In this document: in pieces, positions 15,172 to 22,310 of the stretch
Position numbering within the stretch: the stretch's first letter is position 1
Layout: each line of letters opens with the position of its first letter
Source of the DNA: Sphingomonas sp. CCH9-E2
Lineage (GTDB): Bacteria > Pseudomonadota > Alphaproteobacteria > Sphingomonadales > Sphingomonadaceae
DNA length: 35,606 nt
NCBI RefSeq assembly: GCF_001557215.1
Contig: NZ_LSJM01000223.1
Location: 1-35,606, forward strand
Reading direction: 5' to 3'
The notes under the pieces: model-generated
Databases searched by the model: none
What the model saw: only the letters and a program-made list of their open reading frames with translations
What the model was told of the DNA's origin: nothing
Position numbers and translations under genes: made by a program

Positions 15172-16302
15172 ATGATGCTCAACATCCTGCACCTCCACTC
15201 CAGCTTCGACCTGGGCGGCAAGGAAGCCCGCGCCGTCCGCCTGATGAACGCATTCGGCGACCGGGCGAAGCATGTCATCGTCTCCGGGGTCGAGGGGGCC
15301 TATGGTGCCCGCGACGCGATTGCGAAGGGTATTCGCTACGAGATCGCGCAGAACCCGCCGCCGCTGACCGGCAAGCCCTCAGTGGCTCGCTATGAGGCGA
15401 TTGCCAAGTTCATGGCGCGCTTCGATCTCGTCCTCACCTACAATTGGGGCGCGATCGATGGGGTGATGGCGCGGCGGGTGTTCGGCAAGAACATGCCCCC
15501 GGTGATCCACCACGAAGACGGCTTCAACTCGGACGAGGCGCTCCGCCTCAACCGCGTCCGCAACATGTATCGCCGCATCGCGCTCACCGCGGCGCATGGC
15601 CTGGTCGTCCCGTCGCACCAGCTGGAGAGCATAGCCTACCATATCTGGAAGCAGCCCAAGGCGCGCCTCCACCGCATCTCGAACGGCATCGACGTCGCCG
15701 CCTATGGCCGCAAGCCCGATCCCAAGGCGATCCCCGGCTTCAAGCGCCTGCCCGGTCATGTCGTGGTCGGCACGCTCGCCGGGCTGCGGCCGGTCAAGGA
15801 TATCCCGATGCTGGTCCGCGCGGTCGGCGGCATGAAGACCAAGGCGCAGCTGGTGATCGTCGGCGAAGGCCCGGACCGCGAAGCGATCGAGGATACGATC
15901 GCCAACATGGGCATGGAAAAACAGGTGCTGCTCGCCGGCTTCCTGCCCGATCCGCACAAGTACATGGGCCTGTTCGACATCTTCGCGCTGTCGTCGAAGA
16001 GCGAGCAACAGCCGATCGCGGTGATGGAGGCGATGGCGGCGGGCCTTCCGATCGCATCGACCCCGGTCGGCGACGTCGCCAAGATGGTCCACCCCGACAA
16101 TGTCTCGACGATCAGCAAGGACTGGAACCCCGTCCATCTGCGCGACCGGATCGAGGTGCTCGCCGCCCATCCCGATGCGCGGCGGACGGTGGGCAAGGCG
16201 AACCAGCTGCGCGCCCGTGCGTTGTTCGACGAACAGGCGATGATCGCGTCCTATGCAAAGCTCTATTCAGAAGCGGTAGGTCGCCCCGGCGCGCTGGGGT
16301 GA
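15172..16302 (+). CDS. Family 4 (GT-B) glycosyltransferase
   Basis: The protein has 376 residues. The N-terminal half begins NILHLHSSFDLGGKEARAVRLM, typical of retaining GT-B enzymes. The C-terminal donor domain has VGTLAGLRPVKDIPMLVRAV, LVIVGEGPDREAIE, LLAGFLPDP and the E-x7-E motif in SEQQPIAVMEAMAAGLPI. It probably transfers a sugar from a nucleotide donor to a surface polysaccharide or lipid; acceptor and sugar are unknown. No other polysaccharide gene is adjacent. Adjacent ATG codons at 15172 and 15175 make the start uncertain by one residue. The upstream region carries the 11-bp array, which could influence its expression. Confidence 0.9.
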   Translation: MMLNILHLHSSFDLGGKEARAVRLMNAFGDRAKHVIVSGVEGAYGARDAIAKGIRYEIAQNPPPLTGKPSVARYEAIAKFMARFDLVLTYNWGAIDGVMARRVFGKNMPPVIHHEDGFNSDEALRLNRVRNMYRRIALTAAHGLVVPSHQLESIAYHIWKQPKARLHRISNGIDVAAYGRKPDPKAIPGFKRLPGHVVVGTLAGLRPVKDIPMLVRAVGGMKTKAQLVIVGEGPDREAIEDTIANMGMEKQVLLAGFLPDPHKYMGLFDIFALSSKSEQQPIAVMEAMAAGLPIASTPVGDVAKMVHPDNVSTISKDWNPVHLRDRIEVLAAHPDARRTVGKANQLRARALFDEQAMIASYAKLYSEAVGRPGALG

Positions 16303-16357
16303 TTCCCCTCGCCAAAATCAAGGATCGCGGCTAGGGTCGCGCGAAATTTTCTGGAGG

Positions 16358-17767
16358 ATGTCGTTGTTCAAGGGTTTGAAGCCGATCGTCTATAACGGCC
16401 ATGAAGTCTGGCCGCTGATAGAGGGCGGCAAGGGTGTCGCGGCGACCAACCACGCTTCGGCAGGGGCCTGGGCCGCAGCCGGCGGCATCGGCACGGTCAG
16501 CGCGGTCAACGCCGACAGCTATGACGCCGATGGCAAGATCATCCCCCAGATCTACAAGGCGCTGACCCGCCGCGAACGCCATGAAGAGCTGATCGCCTAC
16601 GCGATCGAAGGCGCGGTGCAGCAGGTTAAGCGCGCGTTCGAAATCTCGGGCGGCAAGGGCGCGATCAACATCAACGTGCTGTGGGAAATGGGCGGCGCCC
16701 AGCGCATCCTGCACGGCGTGCTGGAGCGGACCCGCGGCATGGTCGCCGGCGTCACCTGTGGTGCTGGCATGCCCTACAAGCTGTCGGAGATCACCGCCTC
16801 CTACGGCGTCAACTATCTCCCCATCGTCAGCTCCGGCCGCGCCTTCCGCGCGCTGTGGAAGCGCGCCTATTCCAAGGCGAGCGAATGGCTGGCGGCGGTG
16901 GTGTATGAGGATCCCTGGCTTGCTGGCGGGCATAACGGCCTGTCCAACGCCGAAGACCCGCGCGCCCCGCAAAATCCCTATCCGCGCGTCAAGGAACTGC
17001 GCGACGTGATGCGCGAAGGCGGCATTTCGGACGATGTGCCGATCGTGATGGCCGGCGGCGTCTGGTATCTGCGGGACTGGTCCGACTGGATCGACAATCC
17101 CGAACTCGGCGCCATCGCCTTCCAGTTCGGCACCCGTCCGCTGCTGACGCAGGAAAGCCCGATCCCCGAAGGGTGGAAGGCCAAGCTGATGGAGATCGAG
17201 GAGGGCGACGTGCTCCTCCACCGCTTCTCCCCGACCGGCTTCTATTCCTCGGCCGTCCGCAACCCGTTCCTGCGCAATCTCGAAGCGCGCTCGGAACGCC
17301 AGATCCCCTATTCAACCGAGCAGGCGGGCGACCACACCTTCCAGCTTGACGCCGGGGTGAAGGGCCGGAATTTCTGGGTCACCCGCAACGACCTGCTGCG
17401 CGCGCGCGAATGGGTTGGCCTGGGCTTTACCGATGCGCTCAAGACGCCGGACAACACGCTGATCTTCGTCGACCCGGTCGAAAAGCAGGCGATCCGCAAG
17501 GATCAGGCCGATTGCATGGGCTGCCTCAGCCAGTGCAGCTTCTCGAGCTGGGCGGACAGCGAAACCAACTCGACCGGCCGCCTCGCCGACCCGCGCAGCT
17601 TCTGCATCCAGAAGACGCTGCAGGACATCGCGCATGGCGGCCCGACCGACCAGAATCTGATGTTCGCCGGTCACGCCGCCTACAACTTCAAGCGCGACCC
17701 CTTCTATTCCAACGGCTTCGTGCCGACGGTGAAGCAGCTGGTCGATCGCATCCTGACCGGCGACTGA
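16358..17767 (+). CDS. Nitronate monooxygenase/YrpB-family flavin oxidoreductase with four-Cys tail
   Basis: The protein has 469 residues, longer than the usual 320-350 of nitronate monooxygenases. The TIM-barrel FMN-binding part includes NHASAGAWAAAGGIGTVSAVN, a GVTCGAGMPYKLSE strand and IVMAGGVWYLRDW then GAIAFQFGTRPLLT, the usual phosphate-binding region. The C-terminal extension contains Cys386, Cys389 and Cys393 (DCMGCLSQC) and Cys416 (SFCIQKT), a spacing of C-x2-C-x3-C-x22-C suggestive of a metal or Fe-S site. CTGGAGG precedes ATG 16358. It is followed after 3 bases by a glutamine amidotransferase. The flavoprotein family is firm; substrate and cofactor of the tail are unknown. Confidence 0.85.
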   Translation: MSLFKGLKPIVYNGHEVWPLIEGGKGVAATNHASAGAWAAAGGIGTVSAVNADSYDADGKIIPQIYKALTRRERHEELIAYAIEGAVQQVKRAFEISGGKGAININVLWEMGGAQRILHGVLERTRGMVAGVTCGAGMPYKLSEITASYGVNYLPIVSSGRAFRALWKRAYSKASEWLAAVVYEDPWLAGGHNGLSNAEDPRAPQNPYPRVKELRDVMREGGISDDVPIVMAGGVWYLRDWSDWIDNPELGAIAFQFGTRPLLTQESPIPEGWKAKLMEIEEGDVLLHRFSPTGFYSSAVRNPFLRNLEARSERQIPYSTEQAGDHTFQLDAGVKGRNFWVTRNDLLRAREWVGLGFTDALKTPDNTLIFVDPVEKQAIRKDQADCMGCLSQCSFSSWADSETNSTGRLADPRSFCIQKTLQDIAHGGPTDQNLMFAGHAAYNFKRDPFYSNGFVPTVKQLVDRILTGD

Positions 17768-17770
17768 GCT

Positions 17771-18463
17771 GTGCGGGCGCTCGTCATCCGGCACAAGCCC
17801 TATGAAGGGCTGGCCGGGTTTGCGGCACCAATTGCTGCGGCGGGCTATGCCATCGACACAGTGGATGTCGATGGCCCGGCTTTTGCCTCGCTGGATTTCG
17901 TGGCGCCGGACTTGCTGGTGGTGATGGGCGGGCCGATGGGCGTCTACGAGCGCGACGCCCATCCGTGGATCAAGGGTGAGGTCGACCGGCTCGCGGACCG
18001 CCTCGCCGCGAACAAGCCGACGCTCGGCGTGTGTCTCGGCGCGCAGCTGATCGCTGCGGCGCTGGGGGCGCAGGTGTTCGCCGGGCCGGTCAAGGAAGTC
18101 GGCTTCGCCCCGGTCGACCTGAACGACGCCGGGACAGGATCGCCGCTCCACCATCTGGATGGCGTGCCGGTGATGCACTGGCATGGCGATACGTTCGACC
18201 TGCCCGATGGCACCGAATTGCTCGCGTCGACCGCGGCCTATCGCAACCAGGCGTTCCGCTGCGGCACGCAGCTTCTGGCGCTGCAGTTTCATCCCGAAAT
18301 CGGGGACGATGCGCAGTTCGCAGAGTGGCTCAACGGATCGGACGAGTATGTGGCGCAAGCCGGACTGACCATCGCCGAGCTGCGCGACCAGCATGATCGA
18401 CTCGGCCCCGCAGCCGCTGCCGCGGGGCGGGCGATGCTCAGCGAGTGGCTCGCCGGGCTTTAG
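17771..18463 (+). CDS. Class I glutamine amidotransferase domain protein
   Basis: The protein has 230 residues from a GTG start, 3 bases after the preceding stop. It is a stand-alone glutaminase domain of the GMP-synthase type. VVMGGPMGVYE at about 51-60, the nucleophile Cys88 in LGVCLGAQLIAAALG, and His174-x-Glu176 in LQFHPEI form the catalytic triad. No synthetase or acceptor domain is present. Such stand-alone proteins may hydrolyse gamma-glutamyl compounds, but the natural substrate is not known here. Coupling to the flavoprotein gene suggests a shared pathway. The gene overlaps the convergent aldehyde dehydrogenase stop by 4 bases. Confidence 0.9.
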   Translation: MRALVIRHKPYEGLAGFAAPIAAAGYAIDTVDVDGPAFASLDFVAPDLLVVMGGPMGVYERDAHPWIKGEVDRLADRLAANKPTLGVCLGAQLIAAALGAQVFAGPVKEVGFAPVDLNDAGTGSPLHHLDGVPVMHWHGDTFDLPDGTELLASTAAYRNQAFRCGTQLLALQFHPEIGDDAQFAEWLNGSDEYVAQAGLTIAELRDQHDRLGPAAAAAGRAMLSEWLAGL

Positions 18464-19866
18464 CCGATCTGCCGCTTGATCGCGCTGTCGGTATTCTTGC
18501 CGTAAGGCGGCTTGAGCCCGCCGAGCTTGGCGACATCGAGCTTCGACTGTTTGAACACCGACTTGGCATGGCTGAAGGTGCGGAAGCCCGGCTCGCCATG
18601 ATAGGCGCCCATGCCCGACGGCCCGATCCCGCCGAACGGCAGCTCCTCCATCGAGACATGGAAGATCGTGTCGTCCAGGCTGACGCCGCCGGAGATCGTC
18701 CGGTCGAGCACCCGGCGTCGCTCGTCCTCGTCCGTCCCGAAATAATAAAGCGCCAGCGGACGATCGCGCCGATTCACCTCGGCAATCGCCCCGTCGATGC
18801 TGTCATACTTCCGCACCGGCAGGATCGGTCCGAAAATCTCTTCCTGCATCACGATCATGTCGTCGGTCGGGTTGCGCACGATATGCAGCGGCAGCTTGCG
18901 GCTGTTGGACGCGGCGAAATCTTCGTTCGCCGGGTTGACCTCGATCACCTCCGCCCCCTTGTCGCGCGCATCGGCAATGGCGGCGGTCAGGCGGGCATAG
19001 TGCCGGTCGTTGACGACCGACGTATAGTCGGGGTTGGACAGCAAGGTCGGGTACATCGCCGACGCTGCCGCGACGATGCCGTCGACCGCCGCCGCCTCCT
19101 GCTCCGCCGCGACCATCAGATAGTCGGGCGCGATGCAGATCTGCCCGGCGTTGAGCATCTTGCCCATCGCCACCCGCTCGCTCGCCTGCGCCAGATTGGC
19201 CGAACGCCCCAGGATCGCGGGCGACTTGCCGCCCAACTCCAGCGTCACCGGCGTCAGATTATCCGCGGCGGCGTGGAGGATGTGGCGGCCAACACCCGTC
19301 GCGCCGGTAAACAGCAGATGGTCGAAGGGCAGGGACGCGAACGCCTTGCCGACCTCCGGCCCGCCGCTGACGAACGCCAGTTCGGTCGGGTCGAAGTATG
19401 TGGGCGCCAGTTCCTCGAACAAAGCGGCAGTGACCGGGGTAAATTCGCTCGTCTTGACCATCGCGCGGTTACCGGCGGCGAACACGCCGGCGAGCGGGCT
19501 CATCACCAGATTGACCGGGAAATTCCACGGCGAGATGATCCCGACCACGCCCTTGGGCTGATATTCGACCCACGCCTTTGCACCGAGCAGGCCGAGCGGG
19601 AACATCACCGGCTTCTTCTCGCGCCGCGCCCAGCGGTCGAGCGACTTGCGCGCATGGTCGAGCGGGGAGACCGAAGCCGCGATGTCGGTGATCATCGATT
19701 GCTGGCGGCTGCGATGGCCGAAATCCTCGCTCAGCGCGTTGCAGAAGCGGGCGGCATTGTCGCGGATCATCGCCGCAGCGCGCTTGAGGCGGTCCTTGCG
19801 CACATCCAGCCCGACCGGCAGCTCCGCCATGAACGCTGCCCGCTGGGCATACAGAATCTCGCGCAT
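18460..19866 (-). CDS. Coniferyl-aldehyde-dehydrogenase-like enzyme
   Basis: The protein has 468 residues. It is a non-phosphorylating NAD-dependent aldehyde dehydrogenase; the closest family I recognise is coniferyl aldehyde dehydrogenase, which oxidises lignin-derived or long-chain aldehydes. Catalytic residues are Asn115 in SPWNFPVNL, Glu210 in TLELGGKSP and Cys244 in NAGQICIAPDY. Family-typical blocks include MEELPFGGIGPSGMGAYHG and FSHAKSVFKQS near the end. The start ATG 19866 lies 2 bases after the prepilin peptidase stop, so the two are likely co-transcribed. Its stop overlaps the convergent amidotransferase gene. The long upstream open frame on this strand overlaps the peptidase gene and is not coding. 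Confidence 0.88.
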   Translation of the reverse strand: MREILYAQRAAFMAELPVGLDVRKDRLKRAAAMIRDNAARFCNALSEDFGHRSRQQSMITDIAASVSPLDHARKSLDRWARREKKPVMFPLGLLGAKAWVEYQPKGVVGIISPWNFPVNLVMSPLAGVFAAGNRAMVKTSEFTPVTAALFEELAPTYFDPTELAFVSGGPEVGKAFASLPFDHLLFTGATGVGRHILHAAADNLTPVTLELGGKSPAILGRSANLAQASERVAMGKMLNAGQICIAPDYLMVAAEQEAAAVDGIVAAASAMYPTLLSNPDYTSVVNDRHYARLTAAIADARDKGAEVIEVNPANEDFAASNSRKLPLHIVRNPTDDMIVMQEEIFGPILPVRKYDSIDGAIAEVNRRDRPLALYYFGTDEDERRRVLDRTISGGVSLDDTIFHVSMEELPFGGIGPSGMGAYHGEPGFRTFSHAKSVFKQSKLDVAKLGGLKPPYGKNTDSAIKRQIG

Positions 19867-19868
19867 CG

Positions 19869-20612
19869 TCACACTCCAACCGAATAGAGCCACGCCGGGA
19901 ATGCGGCGATGGCAAGCAATGTGCCGAGTGGAAGCCGACTCGTCATCCCGATTTCGCGTCCCGACAGCTTCATCGCCGAGGCGACGGCCAGGCCGGTGAC
20001 GCTCGCGCCCAGCAGCACGGGGGCGAGCATCGATGCGCCGAGCCACAGGCCGATCGCCCCGAACAGCTTGGGATCGCCCCCGCCCAGCCCTTCCCGCTTG
20101 CGCACGTGGCGATAGGTGAACGCGACCAGGTAGAGGAGGCCGAAGCCGATCAGTCCGCCCAGGATGCGGTCGATCCATCCGGGTTCGAAGAAGAGTCCGT
20201 CCACTACGCCGGCGAGGGCGAGTGCACCGGTCAGCACATTGGGCAGCCAGAAGGCGGCAAGATCCAGCGCAGCCAGTGCCAGCAGCAGCCAGCCGAACAC
20301 CGCGCCTGCGACGCCTTCCCATCCCGGTGCAACCAGCCCCGCGGCGACGCCGATGGCAAGGCCCGCAGCTTCAGTCGCCGGGTGAGCAAGGTGGATGGCG
20401 TTCCCGCACGCTTGGCACCGCCCGCGCTGCAGCACGAAGCTGACCAGCGGGATCAATTCATGCGCCGCCAGCCCCTTGCCGCAGCCGTCACATGCCGACC
20501 GTCCCTGCAATGCGCTGCGCCCCTGCGGCCAGCGGATCGCGACCGTGGCGATGAAGCTGCCGAACACCGCACCGAGGATGCCGAGCAGGATCGGCCAATA
20601 GGGCTCAGGCAT
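19869..20612 (-). CDS. Prepilin peptidase (type IV leader peptidase, GspO/PilD family)
   Basis: The protein has 247 residues. It is a membrane aspartic protease that cleaves and N-methylates type IV pilin-like proteins. The N-terminal methyltransferase part has two CxxC pairs (CDGCGK and CQACG) that bind zinc. The catalytic Asp residues are in LDLAAFWLPN, where the family motif usually ends LPD, and in GLGGGDPKLFG. About seven hydrophobic segments are visible. No pilin or secretion genes are nearby in the window. It is followed directly by the aldehyde dehydrogenase. ATG 20612 is preceded by GGAACCTC on the coding strand, a weak ribosome site. Confidence 0.93.
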   Translation of the reverse strand: MPEPYWPILLGILGAVFGSFIATVAIRWPQGRSALQGRSACDGCGKGLAAHELIPLVSFVLQRGRCQACGNAIHLAHPATEAAGLAIGVAAGLVAPGWEGVAGAVFGWLLLALAALDLAAFWLPNVLTGALALAGVVDGLFFEPGWIDRILGGLIGFGLLYLVAFTYRHVRKREGLGGGDPKLFGAIGLWLGASMLAPVLLGASVTGLAVASAMKLSGREIGMTSRLPLGTLLAIAAFPAWLYSVGV

Positions 20613-20629
20613 GGAGGTTCCTCATGCGC

Positions 20630-20762
20630 GTCACCCCGGACTTGTTCCGGGGTCCACTCCTCGCCCAATCCCAAGCATCTCGGCACATGCGGAAACGATT
20701 CGGCAAATCCCTCATCTCTCGCGCCTGTTGTGAAGTGGACCCCGGAACAAGTCCGGGGTGAC
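20630..20762. repeat. Perfect 29-bp inverted repeat pair, REP-like
   Basis: The left copy at 20630-20658 starts GTCACCCCGGACTTGTTCCG. The right copy at 20734-20762 is its exact reverse complement, with 75 bp between. Each copy folds by itself as an 8-bp stem around a CTTGT loop. A diverged relative of the same element occurs at 33353-33441. The pair lies between the prepilin peptidase and the small membrane protein genes, both on the minus strand, so it would be transcribed if they form one unit. Confidence 0.9.
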
Positions 20763-20770
20763 AAACGCGC

Positions 20771-21025
20771 TCAGCCATCGACGGCCTTCTTGCGGATCAG
20801 ATAGCGATAAACCCCGAAGATATTGATCCCGAACAGCACCGCATTTTGCGACAACAGCGCTTCCTCGCCCTGGATCAACGCCCCGCTGATCCACGCGATG
20901 CTCGACGCGACGAACAGCGCAAAGCCCCATCCGGTCACGCGGCGGCCATTGTCGAGGCTGACCATGAACGCGGCGATGATGCCGCTGATCGAGGCGAACC
21001 ATTTGAGGATGTCGAGCAGTTCCAT
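20771..21025 (-). CDS. Small inner-membrane protein
   Basis: The protein has 84 residues from ATG 21025, with a purine-rich GGGAGCGACG just upstream on its strand. Three hydrophobic segments are visible: ILKWFASISGIIAAFMVSL, GWGFALFVASSIAWISGALI and NAVLFGINIFGVYRYLI, followed by a basic end RKKAVDG. Small transporters and PnuC-like fragments show similar spacing, but I cannot place it in a named family. It faces the thiolase gene across 72 bp and is followed by a 29-bp inverted repeat pair. Confidence 0.8.
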   Translation of the reverse strand: MELLDILKWFASISGIIAAFMVSLDNGRRVTGWGFALFVASSIAWISGALIQGEEALLSQNAVLFGINIFGVYRYLIRKKAVDG

Positions 21026-21097
21026 CGTCGCTCCCTTTTGCATTTGCCGGGGCGCAAGCCTAGATCGCCCGCAACGCAAACTCCCGGAGAGGCCAAC

Positions 21098-22285
21098 ATG
21101 TCCACCGATCCCGTCGTCATCGTCTCTTATGCCCGCACGCCGATGGGCAGCATGCAGGGCGCGCTGGCCGATGTGACCGCGACCGAGCTGGGCGCGACCG
21201 CGGTCGGCGCAGCGGTCGAGCGCGCTGGCCTGAAGGGGGAGGCGATCGAGCGCATCTATATGGGCTGCGTGCTTCCGGCAGGGCTGGGTCAGGCCCCAGC
21301 GCGCCAGGCGGCGATCCGCGCGGGCCTGCCGCAGCATATCGAGGCGACGACCGTCAACAAGATGTGCGGATCGGGCATGCAGGCGGCGATCATGGCGTCG
21401 GACGCGCTGGCGGCGGGATCGGCCGACCTGATCATCGCGGGCGGGCTGGAGAGCATGACCAACGCGCCGTATCTGTCGCTCAAGCACCGCAACGGCGCGC
21501 GGATCGGCCATGACCGGCTGTTCGACCACATGTTCCTCGACGGGCTTGAGGATGCCTATGAACCCGGTCGCGCGATGGGCACCTATGCCGAGGAGATCGC
21601 GACCGAGTATCAGTTCACGCGTGAGGCGCAGGACGACTATGCCATCGCCAGCCTGACCCGCGCGCAGGCGGCGCAGCGGTCGGGCGGCTTTGACCGGGAG
21701 ATCGTGCCCGTCGAGGTGAAGACCCGCAAGGGCGTGGTCACCGTCGCGCAGGATGAACAGCCGGCCAAGGGCGATCCCGCCAAGATTCCGACGCTCAAGC
21801 CCGCCTTTGCCAAGGACGGCACGGTGACCGCCGCGAATGCCTCGTCCATCTCGGACGGCGCCGCGGCACTCGTGATGACGCGCGCGTCGGTGGCGGAGCG
21901 GCTGGGCCTGACCCCGGTCGCGCGGCTGGTGGCGCATGCCGGTCACGCCCATGCCCCGGCCCGCTTCACCACCGCGCCGGTCTTCGCGATGCAGAAGGCG
22001 CTGGCCAAGGCGGGCTGGGGCGTCGGCGATGTCGACCTGTTCGAGGTGAATGAGGCATTCGCGGTGGTCGCGATGATCGCGATGCGCGACCTTTCGATCC
22101 CGCACGACGTGCTCAACATCAATGGCGGCGCGTGCGCGATGGGGCACCCGATCGGTGCGAGCGGCGCACGGATCATGGCGACGCTGATCGCCGCGCTGCA
22201 GAATAACGGGCAGAAGCGCGGGCTGGCATCGTTGTGCATCGGCGGCGGTGAGGCGACGGCGGTCGCGCTGGAACTGATCGACTGA
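21098..22285 (+). CDS. Acetyl-CoA C-acetyltransferase (thiolase)
   Basis: The protein has 395 residues, a standard thiolase length. It condenses two acetyl-CoA to acetoacetyl-CoA or the reverse in fatty acid or polyhydroxybutyrate metabolism. Cys90 in VNKMCGSGMQA is the acyl-carrying nucleophile. His350 in CAMGHPIGASGAR and Cys380 in LCIGGGEATA complete the site, with NEAFAVV between. A CGGAGAGG ribosome site precedes ATG 21098. No phaB or beta-oxidation partner is beside it, so whether it acts biosynthetically or degradatively cannot be decided. It stands alone between a divergent membrane protein and a convergent GGDEF-EAL gene, 25 bp apart. Confidence 0.95.
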   Translation: MSTDPVVIVSYARTPMGSMQGALADVTATELGATAVGAAVERAGLKGEAIERIYMGCVLPAGLGQAPARQAAIRAGLPQHIEATTVNKMCGSGMQAAIMASDALAAGSADLIIAGGLESMTNAPYLSLKHRNGARIGHDRLFDHMFLDGLEDAYEPGRAMGTYAEEIATEYQFTREAQDDYAIASLTRAQAAQRSGGFDREIVPVEVKTRKGVVTVAQDEQPAKGDPAKIPTLKPAFAKDGTVTAANASSISDGAAALVMTRASVAERLGLTPVARLVAHAGHAHAPARFTTAPVFAMQKALAKAGWGVGDVDLFEVNEAFAVVAMIAMRDLSIPHDVLNINGGACAMGHPIGASGARIMATLIAALQNNGQKRGLASLCIGGGEATAVALELID

Positions 22286-22310
22286 TCTGGCGAGGGTGCC
22301 GCGCGGGTCG

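Noticed and set aside
16989..17315. Minus-strand frame opposite the flavoprotein gene
   Set aside because: No homology features and strongly Arg/Ser/Pro-biased; shadow of the plus-strand gene.
20613..20770. Insertion sequence ends suggested by the perfect inverted repeats
   Set aside because: The 75-bp interior has no coding capacity and no target duplication is evident. A relative of the same repeat occurs at 33353, which fits a REP-type element better.
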